From Pseudomonas californiensis (GTDB lineage Bacteria; Pseudomonadota; Gammaproteobacteria; Pseudomonadales; Pseudomonadaceae): a stretch of 64,000 nucleotides of DNA. The DNA is taken from NCBI RefSeq assembly GCF_021147775.1, contig NZ_JAGTPK010000001.1, forward strand, positions 310,001 through 374,000, written 5' to 3'. This document shows positions 1 to 9,537 of this stretch, piece after piece (position 1 is the stretch's first letter; each line of letters starts with the position of its first letter). The position numbers and the translations under genes are program-made. The notes beneath the pieces were generated by a model that was given only the letters and a program-made list of their open reading frames with translations, was not told the origin of the DNA and ran no database searches.

Positions 1-257
1 GCGGTTTGTGCCGGGCGCGGGCCGGAAACTGGCGGGAATTCGAGCATCGTCAGACGCTGCTGCAGCGACTCGACGGTTTTGCGAGTATCGCTCAGTTGTA
101 GTGACTGGCGGGTGGTGAGCTTGTCCAGCACGTAAAGCCGAATACCTGCCCACATCACCCAGCCAAATGCCGCGCCGATAAGGGCACCCTCCCACTCGTC
201 GTAGCTCAGCGAGTAGCCCAGCGCTGTACCGCCCACCACCAGACAAATCCAAAGCAC
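1..257 (-). CDS. DUF2339 membrane protein, N-terminal part (cut by window edge)
   Basis: Only the first 85 codons are in the window. The reading starts at GTG (255-257) with an AAGGA ribosome site about 8 nt upstream. The N-terminus is hydrophobic (LWICLVVGGTALGY, then a second segment GALIGAAFGWVMWAGI), followed by a charged, probably coiled-coil stretch (residues ~50-75) and the start of a Pro-rich linker. This is the layout of the large multi-pass DUF2339 inner-membrane proteins of Pseudomonas, whose function is not known. The DUF2339 call is from recalled family architecture; the bulk of the protein lies beyond the left edge, so completeness cannot be judged. Confidence 0.6.
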   Translation of the reverse strand, partial: MLWICLVVGGTALGYSLSYDEWEGALIGAAFGWVMWAGIRLYVLDKLTTRQSLQLSDTRKTVESLQQRLTMLEFPPVSGPRPAQT

Positions 258-368
258 GCGACGACATCCTTTTCGATGTGTGAAGGGTTATCAGTGCGCA
301 GTATATAGGGCAGGCAGACTTCATTTGTAACGATTTGGCGCTGGAGATGGCCGACAGCGCGCCGCCCG

Positions 369-404
369 TAAAAAAGCCGGTACATCTGCTGGAGATGTAC
401 CGGC
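369..404 (-). terminator. Intrinsic terminator of glgP
   Basis: A perfect 12-bp stem (376-387 with 393-404) and 5-nt loop is followed on the minus strand by six T residues (complement of 370-375). It lies downstream of the glgP stop and is correctly oriented to end that transcript. Confidence 0.85.
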
Positions 405-450
405 CATTACTCAGCCTTCGTGAGCAAACAGAACGCCGCTTTGTGAGCAA

Positions 451-480
451 ACTCACTCCCATGAGATGTCGGGAGTGAGT
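451..480. repeat. 10-bp inverted repeat just after glgP stop
   Basis: ACTCACTCCC (451-460) and GGGAGTGAGT (471-480) are perfectly complementary around a 10-nt loop. There is no adjacent T-run. It may fold at the 3' end of the glgP mRNA ahead of the terminator at 369-404, possibly as a stabilising hairpin. Confidence 0.6.
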
Positions 481-490
481 GGGTGTGGAT

Positions 491-2938
491 TTACTCCAAA
501 GCTTTCCAGATCTCGCCAGCGTACTCACGGATGGTCCGGTCCGAGGAGAACCAGCCCATGCGCGCGGTGTTGAGCACCGCTGAACGCCACCATGCCTTGG
601 AATCGTGCCAGCGCTCTTCGACCTTGGCCTGGGCGGCCCAGTAGGAATCGAAGTCGGCACAGACCAGGAAGCGGTCATAGGCCAGCAACTGATCGATCAG
701 CCCGGCATAGCGATTCGGGTCATCCGGCGAGAACACCCCGCCACGAATCGCCTGCAACACGTCGTTGAGCCTTCCGGACGCTGCCACATCGGCATGCGCG
801 CTGAAGTCGCCAGCCTGCTTGCGGGCTTCAACCTGCTGCGAACTCATGCCGAAGATGAACATGTGCTCCAGGCCGATCTGCTCGCTCATCTCCACGTTGG
901 CGCCGTCCAGCGTACCGATGGTCAGTGCGCCATTAAGGCCGAACTTCATGTTACTGGTGCCCGACGCTTCAAGGCCTGCAGTAGAGATCTGCTCCGACAG
1001 GTCGGCTGCCGGGATGATGCTCTCCGCCAGGCTGACGTTGTAGTTGGGCATGAACACGACCTTGAGCAAACCACGCACGGTCGGATCGTTGTTCACCGTG
1101 CGGGCGATGTCGTTGGTCAGCTTGATGATCAGTTTGGCCGAGTGATAACTGGCCGCCGCCTTGCCCGCGAAAATCTTCACTCGCGGTACCCAGTCGGTGC
1201 CCGGTTCGGCACGGATCGCCTGATAAAGCGCCACAGTGTGGAACAGGTTCAGCAGTTGACGTTTGTACTCGTGGATACGTTTGACTTGGACGTCGAACAT
1301 TGCAGCCGGGTTGACGACAATACCCAGTCGCTCGTGGATGATCGCAGCCAGCGCACGTTTGCTGTGCAGGCGTTGATCGGCCATCTGCTTGCGGAACGAG
1401 GACTTTTCAGCGAACGGCTCCAGTTCTTTCAGGCGTGTTTCGGCCGTATCGAGTACGTCCTCGCCCAGCGCTTCGACCAGCATTTCGGTCAGCTTCGGGT
1501 TGGCCTGGAACAGCCAGCGGCGGAACGTGATGCCGTTGGTCTTGTTGTTGATCCGGTCCGGATAGAGCTTGTGCAGTTCGGCGAAGACTGTCTTGCGCAT
1601 CAACTGGGTGTGCAAGGCTGATACGCCGTTTACGCTGTGCGAGCCGAGGAACGCCAGGTTGCCCATGCGCACGCGACGGCCGTTGTCTTCCTCGATCAGC
1701 GATACCGCACGCAGTACCTCGAAATCGTGAATGCCTTTGGCGCGCAGGGTGTCGATGTGCTGAGCGTTGATCAGGTAAATGATCTGCATGTGGCGCGGCA
1801 GCATGCGCTCCATCAGGCCTACCGACCAGGTTTCCAGTGCTTCGGGTAGCAGCGTGTGGTTGGTGTAGCCCAACGTGCCGACCGTGATTTTCCAGGCGGT
1901 GTCCCACTGGATGCCGTGGTTGTCGATAAGCTGACGCATCAGCTCTGCGACCGCGATGGATGGGTGCGTGTCGTTCATCTGGATCGCCGCGTGTTCCGGC
2001 AGATCGGTCAGCGTTGCGTGCATGTTCAAGTGGCGGCGCAGCAAATCCTGCAGCGAAGCCGACACGAAGAAGTATTCCTGGCGCAAGCGCAGCTCCTGGC
2101 CTGCTTCTGTGGCATCGTTCGGATACAGCACGCGGGAGATGCTTTCTGCCCTGACCACTTCAGCCACGGCGCCGAAGTGGTCACCGGCGTTGAAACGCTC
2201 CAGATGCAGATCTTCGACGGCACGTGCGCGCCACAAGCGCAGGGTATTCACACTTGACCCGCGCCAGCCAACCACGGGCGTGTCGTAGGCGATGGCCCGA
2301 ACAGTTTCGCCGGGACGCCAGACCTGCCGGGACTCGCCACCTTCCAGAACCGTTTCTACGCTACCGCTGAAACCGATCGAGTACACCACTTCAGGGCGTT
2401 CGAACTCCCAGGGGTTACCGAAGTCGAGCCAGTTTTCGGTCTGCTCCTGCTGCCAGCCATCCACGATGCCCTGGCGAAACAGCCCGTGTTCATAACGGAT
2501 ACCGTAGCCATGGCCTGCAATGCCCAGGGTCGACATGCTTTCCATGAAGCAGGCAGCCAGACGACCGAGGCCGCCGTTACCCAGTGCGGCATCGGGTTCC
2601 AGCAAGCGGATACGCTCGATGTCCACGCCCAGCTCGGTCATGGCTTCACGGGCAATTTCCAGCAGGCCCAGGTTGCTCAGGCTGTCATACAGAAGCCGGC
2701 CGATCAGAAACTCCAGCGACAGGTAATAAACCCGTTTCTGTACCTTGCGATAAATTTGCCGTGTGTGGTCCATCCAGTGCTCGACCATGTGGTCGCGAGC
2801 AGCGAGGGCAACGGCTTCGAACCAGTCATGCTCAAACGCATGGTCGGGGTCCTTGCCCACCGAATAGGTGAGTTTGGCGAGCACTGCGGCGCGAAAAGCA
2901 GCCACATCAGCGTCACGAACGAGTGGTTCCTGAGACAT
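491..2938 (-). CDS. glgP: Glycogen/starch/alpha-glucan phosphorylase
   Basis: This enzyme releases glucose-1-phosphate from the non-reducing ends of alpha-1,4-glucans, using pyridoxal phosphate. The 815-residue length is normal for the family. The pyridoxal-phosphate signature EASGTSNMKF, with the Lys that forms the Schiff base, sits near residue 660 and is followed by the conserved LNGALTIGTLDGANVE. Earlier family blocks include NGGLGRLAACF (near 120) and QMNDTHPSIAVAELMR (near 320). The ATG has a GAGGT ribosome site 8 nt upstream. The gene is monocistronic here, away from the other glg genes, with its own terminator. The upstream gap (2939-3107) is AT-rich and should hold its promoter. It could be named malP, but GlgP is the usual name in pseudomonads. 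Confidence 0.95.
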   Translation of the reverse strand: MSQEPLVRDADVAAFRAAVLAKLTYSVGKDPDHAFEHDWFEAVALAARDHMVEHWMDHTRQIYRKVQKRVYYLSLEFLIGRLLYDSLSNLGLLEIAREAMTELGVDIERIRLLEPDAALGNGGLGRLAACFMESMSTLGIAGHGYGIRYEHGLFRQGIVDGWQQEQTENWLDFGNPWEFERPEVVYSIGFSGSVETVLEGGESRQVWRPGETVRAIAYDTPVVGWRGSSVNTLRLWRARAVEDLHLERFNAGDHFGAVAEVVRAESISRVLYPNDATEAGQELRLRQEYFFVSASLQDLLRRHLNMHATLTDLPEHAAIQMNDTHPSIAVAELMRQLIDNHGIQWDTAWKITVGTLGYTNHTLLPEALETWSVGLMERMLPRHMQIIYLINAQHIDTLRAKGIHDFEVLRAVSLIEEDNGRRVRMGNLAFLGSHSVNGVSALHTQLMRKTVFAELHKLYPDRINNKTNGITFRRWLFQANPKLTEMLVEALGEDVLDTAETRLKELEPFAEKSSFRKQMADQRLHSKRALAAIIHERLGIVVNPAAMFDVQVKRIHEYKRQLLNLFHTVALYQAIRAEPGTDWVPRVKIFAGKAAASYHSAKLIIKLTNDIARTVNNDPTVRGLLKVVFMPNYNVSLAESIIPAADLSEQISTAGLEASGTSNMKFGLNGALTIGTLDGANVEMSEQIGLEHMFIFGMSSQQVEARKQAGDFSAHADVAASGRLNDVLQAIRGGVFSPDDPNRYAGLIDQLLAYDRFLVCADFDSYWAAQAKVEERWHDSKAWWRSAVLNTARMGWFSSDRTIREYAGEIWKALE

Positions 2939-3219
2939 CGGTACGACCTCAAGTAGTCTGACGAATTAATAGATGGGGTTCTTAGACTGTAGGCGTGTCG
3001 TCAGTTATTTCCTGAAAATATAAGAAATAATTGAGGTCACGACTCACGCTTCGACCCAGCGCGAGGGCTCTGGTTCGCGAACATTCAACTTTGGCAAAAC
3101 GCTTGCATTGATCGTTCCATCCGGATCGGCAACGTGCAGCATGCTCATTCCTCGTTTCGGGTTTATGATGCCCAACGGCAGAATAATAGAAGCCTCTGAA
3201 TTGGACTTATGGAGCACGT

Positions 3220-4191
3220 ATGCAGACTTTGTACCCGCAGATCAAACCCTACGCCCGGCACGATCTGGCCGTGGAACAACCGCATGTGCTCTATGTAGAT
3301 GAAAGCGGTTCGCCCGAAGGTTTGCCTGTGGTCTTTATTCACGGTGGGCCAGGTTCGGGTTGCGACGCGCAAAGCCGTCGTTACTTCGACCCCAACCTTT
3401 ACCGCATCGTGACTTTCGATCAGCGCGGCTGCGGTCGTTCCACACCGCATGCGAACCTTGAAAACAATACCACCTGGCATCTTGTAGAGGATCTTGAGCG
3501 CATTCGCGAGCACCTTGGCATTGAAAAGTGGGTGCTGTTTGGTGGTTCCTGGGGCTCGACGCTCTCGCTGGCCTACGCACAAACCCATCCGGACCGCGTG
3601 CATGCGCTGATTCTGCGCGGGGTTTTCCTGGCGCGTCAGCAAGAGATCGACTGGTTCTACCAGGCCGGTGCCAGCCGCCTGTTCCCGGATTACTGGCAGG
3701 ACTATGTTGCGCCTATTCCGCTGGACGAGCGTGACAACCTGCTCGCGGCATTTCACAAACGCCTCACTGGACCGGACCAGATCGCTCAGATGCACGCCGC
3801 CAAGGCGTGGTCCACCTGGGAAGGCCGCACCGCAACCTTGCGCCCCAATCCTCAGGTTGTCGATCGCTTCTCCGAGCCGCAACGGGCGTTGTCCATTGCG
3901 CGTATCGAGTGCCATTACTTCACCAATAACGCGTTTCTGGAAGAGAACCAGTTGATCCGTGACATGCCGAAGATCGCGCATTTGCCGGGCATCATTGTTC
4001 ACGGTCGTTACGATGTCATCTGCCCATTGGATAATGCCTGGGAGCTGCATCAGGCGTGGCCCAACAGTGAACTGCAGGTGATTCGCGAGGCCGGGCACTC
4101 GGCGTCCGAGCCTGGTATCACCGATGCACTGGTGCGGGCCGCAGCGCAGGTTGCCGGTCGTTTGCTGGATCTTCCGCCGGAAGAGGCGTGA
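3220..4191 (+). CDS. pip: Proline iminopeptidase (alpha/beta hydrolase)
   Basis: This cytoplasmic serine peptidase releases N-terminal proline from short peptides. At 323 residues it is full length for peptidase family S33. Visible motifs are the oxyanion-hole HGGPGSG (41-47), FDQRGCGRS (66-74), nucleophile elbow GGSWGS with Ser110, the acid region HGRYDVICP, and the catalytic His in EAGHSASE near the C-terminus. The CAP domain between is of the expected size. A D-aminoacyl-tRNA deacylase gene follows 37 nt downstream on the same strand, so the two are probably co-transcribed, an arrangement common in Pseudomonas. Confidence 0.93.
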   Translation: MQTLYPQIKPYARHDLAVEQPHVLYVDESGSPEGLPVVFIHGGPGSGCDAQSRRYFDPNLYRIVTFDQRGCGRSTPHANLENNTTWHLVEDLERIREHLGIEKWVLFGGSWGSTLSLAYAQTHPDRVHALILRGVFLARQQEIDWFYQAGASRLFPDYWQDYVAPIPLDERDNLLAAFHKRLTGPDQIAQMHAAKAWSTWEGRTATLRPNPQVVDRFSEPQRALSIARIECHYFTNNAFLEENQLIRDMPKIAHLPGIIVHGRYDVICPLDNAWELHQAWPNSELQVIREAGHSASEPGITDALVRAAAQVAGRLLDLPPEEA

Positions 4192-4228
4192 GCCTCCCGG
4201 CATTCATTGCAGGTCTGGAAGCGTCGAT

Positions 4229-4666
4229 ATGAAAGGTTTGTTGCAGCGCGTGCGTGGCGCACGCGTCGAAGTGGATGGGGAAGTTGTAGGGTCGATCGAT
4301 CAGGGCATTCTGGTATTGGTAGGCATAGAGCCTCAAGACACCCGGGCCAGTGCCGATAAGTTGCTGCATAAGCTGCTCAACTACCGGGTATTCAGCGACC
4401 CGGATGGAAAGATGAATCTTTCGTTGCGCGATGTAGCAGGCGGATTGTTGCTGGTGTCGCAATTCACACTGGCTGCCGACACCAAAAGTGGCATGCGTCC
4501 GAGCTTTTCAAAAGCAGCGCCGCCCGCTTTGGGTGCGGAGCTGTTTGACTATTTGTTGAATCAGGCCATGATCGCGCATCCAGTAGTGGCTGCGGGCCAA
4601 TTTGGTGCGGATATGCAGGTGCATCTGGTCAATGATGGGCCGGTTACATTCCTGTTGGATACTTAA
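4229..4666 (+). CDS. dtd: D-aminoacyl-tRNA deacylase
   Basis: This enzyme hydrolyses D-aminoacyl-tRNA (D-Tyr and others) to recycle mischarged tRNA in the cytoplasm. The open frame extends further upstream through the pip end, but ATG 4229 matches the family N-terminus ([18 protein letters not shown]) and gives 145 residues, the standard length. Both active-site signatures are present: SQFTLAADT near residue 78 and the cross-subunit Gly-cisPro motif [11 protein letters not shown] at the C-terminus. It follows pip closely and probably shares its transcript. Confidence 0.95.
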   Translation: MKGLLQRVRGARVEVDGEVVGSIDQGILVLVGIEPQDTRASADKLLHKLLNYRVFSDPDGKMNLSLRDVAGGLLLVSQFTLAADTKSGMRPSFSKAAPPALGAELFDYLLNQAMIAHPVVAAGQFGADMQVHLVNDGPVTFLLDT

Positions 4667-4743
4667 GCTACGATTTCATCTACTCCCCCGGATTTATTCG
4701 CTCAAAGGGAGTTAAATTCTTTGTCATACCTGATGCGTTGCGG

Positions 4744-4774
4744 CGCGCGCTACTGGATAATCGCGCGCTACTGG
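4744..4774. repeat. 13-bp direct repeat upstream of opgG
   Basis: CGCGCGCTACTGG occurs at 4744-4756 and again at 4762-4774 (18-bp period), in the 263-bp gap between dtd and opgG. It may be a tandem protein-binding site or a small duplication. No other function is visible. Confidence 0.6.
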
Positions 4775-4929
4775 GACCTGCGTGAGTGGGTCCATCAAGT
4801 ATGACAAAAGCGGTTCTGGCACTGGGTTGGGGAATCATTAAGCCCATTCAGGGTCGGAACAATGCTCGCCAACCTGGCATTCAATAGCTGGCCGTTGGTT
4901 TTTTCATCTGTTTTCGGCGAGGGTTGCTC

Positions 4930-6861
4930 GTGATTGTTAGTCCCTGTGATGCTCCAAAAACACCTGTCAAGCGGTTGCGTAGTGCGCTTTTGGCAAGCTC
5001 GGCTCTGGTCTGCCTGTTTAGTGCAGGCCAGCTGTGGGCGTTCAATCTGGATGATGTAGCGGCCAGAGCCAAAGAAATGGCCGGGCAGAAGTTTGAGGCT
5101 CCGCGGAGCAACCTGCCCAATGAATTGCGCGACATGAAGTTCGCGGATTATCAAAAGATCCGCTTCCGTGAAGACAAGGCAGAGTGGGCAGGCGACAAGA
5201 CTCCGTTCAAGTTGTCGTTCTACCACCAGGGCATGCACTTCGACACGCCGGTCAAAATCAACGAAGTGACCGCGACGACTGTCGAGGAAATCAAGTACGA
5301 CGCCAGTCGTTTCGATTTCGGCGACCTCAAGATCGACCCTAAAGCCACTGAAAAACTGGGTTATGCCGGTTTCCGTGTGCTGTACCCGATCAACAAGGAC
5401 GACAAGCAGGACGAGATCATGACCATGCTCGGCGCGAGCTACTTTCGCGTGATCGGCAAGGGTCAGGTCTATGGCCTGTCCGCACGTGGCATGGCCATCG
5501 ACACCGCGTTGCCGTCGGGCGAAGAGTTTCCGCGCTTCAAGGAATTCTGGATCGAGAAGCCAGGCCCGGATGACAATCATCTGGTGATCTTCGCGCTGCT
5601 GGATTCGCCTCGTGCTACCGGTGCTTATCAGCTGACGCTGCGCCCGGGCACCAACACACTCGTTGACGTCAAATCGCGCATGTTCCTGCGTGACAAGGTC
5701 ACCAAGCTGGGTGTTGCACCGTTGACCAGTATGTTCCTGTTCGGCGCCAACCAGCCTTCGCGTGTGCCTAACTACCGTCGCGAACTCCACGATTCGAGCG
5801 GCCTGTCGATTCAGGCTGCCAACGGTGAGTGGCTGTGGCGTCCGTTGAACAACCCGAAACACCTTTCCGTCAGCAGCTTCTCGGTTGAAAACCCGCGTGG
5901 CTTCGGTCTGCTGCAACGTGGCCGTGACTTCAGCCAGTATGAAGACCTGGACGACCGCTACGACAAGCGCCCAAGCGCCTGGATCGAGCCAAAAGGTGAC
6001 TGGGGTAAAGGTACTGTCGATCTCGTCGAGATCCCGACTGCCGACGAAACCAACGACAACATCGTAGCGTTCTGGAAGCCGGACACCCTGGCCGCACCAG
6101 GCGAAATGATGCAGTTCGATTACCGTCTGCACTGGACCATGCAGGAAAATTCGATTCACTCCCCGGATCTGGGTTGGGTCAAGCAGACTCAGCGCTCTAT
6201 CGGTGACGTGCGTCAGTCCAACCTGATCCGCCAGCCTGACGGTAGCCTGGCCTTCCTGATCGACTTCGTTGGCCCTGTGCTGGCCGCCTTGCCGGAAGAC
6301 AAGACCATTCGCAGCCAGGTGACTACCGACGACAACGTCGAGCTGGTCGAGAACAACCTGCGCTACAACCCGGTCACCAAAGGCTATCGCCTGACGCTGC
6401 GTGTGAAGGTCAAGGATTCTGGCAAGCCGACTGAAATGCGTGCTTACCTGTTGCGTGAGATCCCGGCCGAACCTGGCAAGGAACCCGCTCTGCTGGTTTC
6501 CGACAAGGGCGAAGAGAAGAAAGCCGTCACCAAGGAAATCGAGAAGAAGACCCTGGCCAAGGACGCTGCCAAACCAGCTGCCTCGACGGAAGTCAAAGAC
6601 ACCGCCAATGATCAGGTAGAGATTGCCAAGCCTGATGCGCCGAAGCCTGAAGCCGCCAAACCTGAAGCTGCCAAGCCTGACGCAGCCAAAGATGCCGCCA
6701 AGGCTGACGTCGCGAAAGCGGATGCCGCCAAGGACAAGGACAAGGACGCCAAAGAGACCAAGCAGCCTGAAACCGAGGCAGCACCCACCCATCCGGAACC
6801 GGCCAAGACGCTGCAAGTCATGACCGAGACCTGGAGCTATCAGTTGCCAAGCGATGAGTAA
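4930..6861 (+). CDS. opgG: Periplasmic glucan biosynthesis protein OpgG (hrpM locus)
   Basis: OpgG is a periplasmic protein that modifies the beta-glucan backbone made by OpgH, giving osmoregulated periplasmic glucans; this locus is hrpM in P. syringae, needed for virulence and motility. GTG 4930 is preferred over TTG 4924 because a GAGGG ribosome site is better spaced and the resulting N-terminus ([10 protein letters not shown]) is the one recalled for Pseudomonas. A signal peptide with a hydrophobic core ([19 protein letters not shown]) precedes the two beta-sandwich OpgG domains (to residue ~515). Unusually, about 100 residues of Lys/Ala/Pro/Asp repeats ([10 protein letters not shown] type) follow before a conserved-looking tail ending [11 protein letters not shown]. 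The stop overlaps opgH by 8 nt, implying translational coupling. Confidence 0.95.
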   Translation: MIVSPCDAPKTPVKRLRSALLASSALVCLFSAGQLWAFNLDDVAARAKEMAGQKFEAPRSNLPNELRDMKFADYQKIRFREDKAEWAGDKTPFKLSFYHQGMHFDTPVKINEVTATTVEEIKYDASRFDFGDLKIDPKATEKLGYAGFRVLYPINKDDKQDEIMTMLGASYFRVIGKGQVYGLSARGMAIDTALPSGEEFPRFKEFWIEKPGPDDNHLVIFALLDSPRATGAYQLTLRPGTNTLVDVKSRMFLRDKVTKLGVAPLTSMFLFGANQPSRVPNYRRELHDSSGLSIQAANGEWLWRPLNNPKHLSVSSFSVENPRGFGLLQRGRDFSQYEDLDDRYDKRPSAWIEPKGDWGKGTVDLVEIPTADETNDNIVAFWKPDTLAAPGEMMQFDYRLHWTMQENSIHSPDLGWVKQTQRSIGDVRQSNLIRQPDGSLAFLIDFVGPVLAALPEDKTIRSQVTTDDNVELVENNLRYNPVTKGYRLTLRVKVKDSGKPTEMRAYLLREIPAEPGKEPALLVSDKGEEKKAVTKEIEKKTLAKDAAKPAASTEVKDTANDQVEIAKPDAPKPEAAKPEAAKPDAAKDAAKADVAKADAAKDKDKDAKETKQPETEAAPTHPEPAKTLQVMTETWSYQLPSDE

Positions 6862-9436
6862 TTCTCTACCGGTGCCAGTGTCCTTGAACGAGTACCTGGC
6901 GCATTTACCGATGAGCGACGAGCAGCGGGCAGAACTTGCCAGCTGCAAGACCTTCGCCGAGTTGCATGAACGCCTTTCGGCGCAGCCGATCACCGATCCT
7001 GCCGAGGCCGCTCAGGCTTCGGTGGGTCGCCGTCTGACGCTGGCGACAGCGGATGAACTGCAGGACGCCGAGATGCTCGGCGTCGATGCAAGCGGTCGTC
7101 TGTGCCTGAAGGCAACGCCTCCGATTCGCCGGACCAAGGTGGTCCCGGAGCCGTGGCGTACCAACATTCTGGTGCGTGGCTGGAGGCGCCTGACCGGCAA
7201 GACCAACCCGCCCAAGCCGGACCACAGCGATCTGCCTCGTGACTTGCCCAAGTCGCGCTGGCGCACCGTGGGTTCGATTCGCCGCTACATCCTGCTGATT
7301 CTCATGCTCGGCCAGACGATTGTTGCTGGCTGGTACATGAAGGGCATTCTGCCGTATCAGGGCTGGTCGCTGGTTTCGCTCGATGAAATCACGCGCCAGA
7401 CCTTCATGCAGACGGTCATGCAGGTGCTGCCATATGCCTTGCAGACCAGCATCCTGTTGCTGTTCGGCATCCTGTTCTGCTGGGTGTCGGCCGGTTTCTG
7501 GACCGCATTGATGGGCTTTCTGGAGCTGCTGACCGGCCGCGACAAGTATCGTATTTCGGGTGCCAGCGCCGGTAATGAGCCGATCGAAGTCGGTGCTCGC
7601 ACCGCGTTGGTGATGCCGATCTGCAATGAAGACGTGCCTCGCGTGTTTGCCGGTTTGCGTGCAACGTTCGAGTCGGTAGCGGCCACGGGTGACCTGGATC
7701 GTTTCGACTTCTTCGTGCTCAGTGATACCAACGACACGGATATCGCCGTTGCCGAGCAGCAAGCCTGGCTCGACGTCTGCCGTGAGGCAGGTGGTTTCGG
7801 CAAGATTTTCTATCGTCGCCGTCGCCGTCGCGTCAAGCGCAAGAGCGGTAACCTCGACGACTTCTGCCGTCGCTGGGGCGGTGAATACCGCTACATGGTC
7901 GTGCTGGATGCTGACAGCGTCATGAGTGGCGAATGCCTGACCAGTCTGGTCCGCCTGATGGAGGCTACTCCAGACGCCGGTATCATTCAGACTGCGCCGC
8001 GTGCTTCGGGCATGGATACGTTGTATGCCCGCATGCAGCAGTTCGCGACCCGCGTCTACGGTCCGTTGTTCACCGCTGGCCTGCACTTCTGGCAGTTGGG
8101 TGAATCCCACTACTGGGGCCACAACGCGATCATCCGCATGAAGCCGTTCATCGAGCATTGCGCCCTGGCGCCGTTGCCCGGTAAAGGCGCATTCGCCGGT
8201 GCGATTCTGTCCCACGACTTCGTCGAAGCTGCGCTTATGCGCCGTGCTGGATGGGGTGTCTGGATTGCCTATGACTTGCCGGGCAGTTACGAAGAGTTGC
8301 CGCCCAACCTGTTGGACGAACTCAAGCGTGACCGCCGCTGGTGCCACGGCAACCTGATGAACTTCAGGCTGTTCCTGGTCAAGGGCATGCACCCGGTTCA
8401 CCGTGCAGTATTCCTGACAGGGGTAATGTCTTACCTGTCGGCACCGTTGTGGTTCTTCTTCCTCGTGTTGTCCACCGCCTTGCTGGCTGTGAACACACTC
8501 ATGGAGCCGACCTACTTCCTTGAGCCGCGTCAGCTGTATCCGCTATGGCCACAGTGGCACCCGGAAAAAGCCGTTGCCCTGTTCTCGACCACGATCGTCC
8601 TGCTGTTCCTGCCTAAACTGCTCAGTGTCATTCTGATCTGGGCCAAAGGCGCGAAAGGCTACGGTGGCAAGTTCAAGGTCACGCTCTCGATGCTGATGGA
8701 AATGCTGTTCTCGGTGCTGCTGGCACCGGTGCGCATGCTGTTCCACACCCGCTTCGTACTGGCTGCTTTCCTGGGCTGGGCGGCGACCTGGAACTCTCCG
8801 CAACGTGACGACGACTCCACGCCATGGATCGAAGCCGTCAAGCGTCACGGTCCGCAGACGTTATTGGGCGCGTGCTGGGCTGCGCTGGTTGCCTGGCTGA
8901 ACCCAAGCTTCCTGTGGTGGCTGGCGCCTATCGTGGGTTCGTTGATGCTGTCGATTCCGGTGTCGGTGATCTCCAGCCGTACCAATCTGGGCCTCAAGGC
9001 GCGTGACGAGAAGTTCTTCCTGATTCCGGAAGAGTTCGAGCCGCCGCAAGAGTTGATCTCCACCGATCAGTACACCCACGAAAATCGCTGGCATGCACTG
9101 AAGGAGGGCTTCATTCGCGCCGTGGTTGATCCACAGCAGAACGCCCTGGCCTGTGCATTGGCAACGTCGCGTCACCGTCAGGCGCAGCCGATTGAGGTGG
9201 TCCGTATGGAGCGCGTCGATCAGGCTCTGAAAGTCGGACCGGAAAAACTCAGCAATCATGAACGTCTGATGCTGTTGAGTGATCCGGTGGCGCTGGGCCG
9301 CTTGCATGAGCTGGTCTGGAGCGACGGCCACGAAGAGTGGCTGGCGGCCTGGAGAGCGTCCATCGAAGCCGATCCGCATGCGCCGCTGCTGCCATTGCAG
9401 CCGCTCAGGCAAGCGTCGGAGCCGGTCCTGGCCTGA
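6854..9436 (+). CDS. opgH: Glucan glucosyltransferase OpgH
   Basis: This inner-membrane family-2 glycosyltransferase polymerises UDP-glucose into the linear beta-1,2-glucan backbone and exports it. The 860-residue protein has an N-terminal cytoplasmic region, membrane segments near residues 140-165 and 195-225, then the catalytic domain with [10 protein letters not shown], the metal-binding DADS near 352, and RDRRWCHGN (the RRW signature) near 494. Several transmembrane helices follow (residues ~515-700). ATG 6854 lies inside the opgG 3' end. A strong terminator follows, so opgGH is a two-gene operon. Confidence 0.96.
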   Translation: MSNSLPVPVSLNEYLAHLPMSDEQRAELASCKTFAELHERLSAQPITDPAEAAQASVGRRLTLATADELQDAEMLGVDASGRLCLKATPPIRRTKVVPEPWRTNILVRGWRRLTGKTNPPKPDHSDLPRDLPKSRWRTVGSIRRYILLILMLGQTIVAGWYMKGILPYQGWSLVSLDEITRQTFMQTVMQVLPYALQTSILLLFGILFCWVSAGFWTALMGFLELLTGRDKYRISGASAGNEPIEVGARTALVMPICNEDVPRVFAGLRATFESVAATGDLDRFDFFVLSDTNDTDIAVAEQQAWLDVCREAGGFGKIFYRRRRRRVKRKSGNLDDFCRRWGGEYRYMVVLDADSVMSGECLTSLVRLMEATPDAGIIQTAPRASGMDTLYARMQQFATRVYGPLFTAGLHFWQLGESHYWGHNAIIRMKPFIEHCALAPLPGKGAFAGAILSHDFVEAALMRRAGWGVWIAYDLPGSYEELPPNLLDELKRDRRWCHGNLMNFRLFLVKGMHPVHRAVFLTGVMSYLSAPLWFFFLVLSTALLAVNTLMEPTYFLEPRQLYPLWPQWHPEKAVALFSTTIVLLFLPKLLSVILIWAKGAKGYGGKFKVTLSMLMEMLFSVLLAPVRMLFHTRFVLAAFLGWAATWNSPQRDDDSTPWIEAVKRHGPQTLLGACWAALVAWLNPSFLWWLAPIVGSLMLSIPVSVISSRTNLGLKARDEKFFLIPEEFEPPQELISTDQYTHENRWHALKEGFIRAVVDPQQNALACALATSRHRQAQPIEVVRMERVDQALKVGPEKLSNHERLMLLSDPVALGRLHELVWSDGHEEWLAAWRASIEADPHAPLLPLQPLRQASEPVLA

Positions 9437-9450
9437 GGTCATCCGGTGTG

Positions 9451-9490
9451 AAAAGGGCCCCTGAAGCATTGCTTCAGGGGTCTTTTTTTT
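9451..9490 (+). terminator. Terminator after opgH, probably bidirectional
   Basis: A 10-bp perfect stem (9458-9467 with 9471-9480) and ATT loop is followed by a T-rich run (9481-9490). AAAA precedes the stem, so it could also serve the convergent chemoreceptor gene on the minus strand. Confidence 0.9.
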
Positions 9491-9537
9491 ATGGTGGTTT
9501 TTTACCAGCCGATGGCGTGCGGGGTTGCTGCGCAGGT

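Noticed and set aside
451-480. Main terminator of glgP
   Set aside because: There is no T-run; the hairpin at 369-404 with six T is the better terminator.
4795-6993. A 732-codon open frame antisense to opgG
   Set aside because: It lies entirely opposite a well-supported gene; its low-complexity Gly/Leu/Phe-rich protein is the mirror of the Lys/Ala repeat and high GC3 of opgG.
6905-8401. A 498-codon open frame antisense to opgH
   Set aside because: It is antisense to a clear glycosyltransferase, has no recognisable domain and no ribosome site; it is a high-GC shadow.
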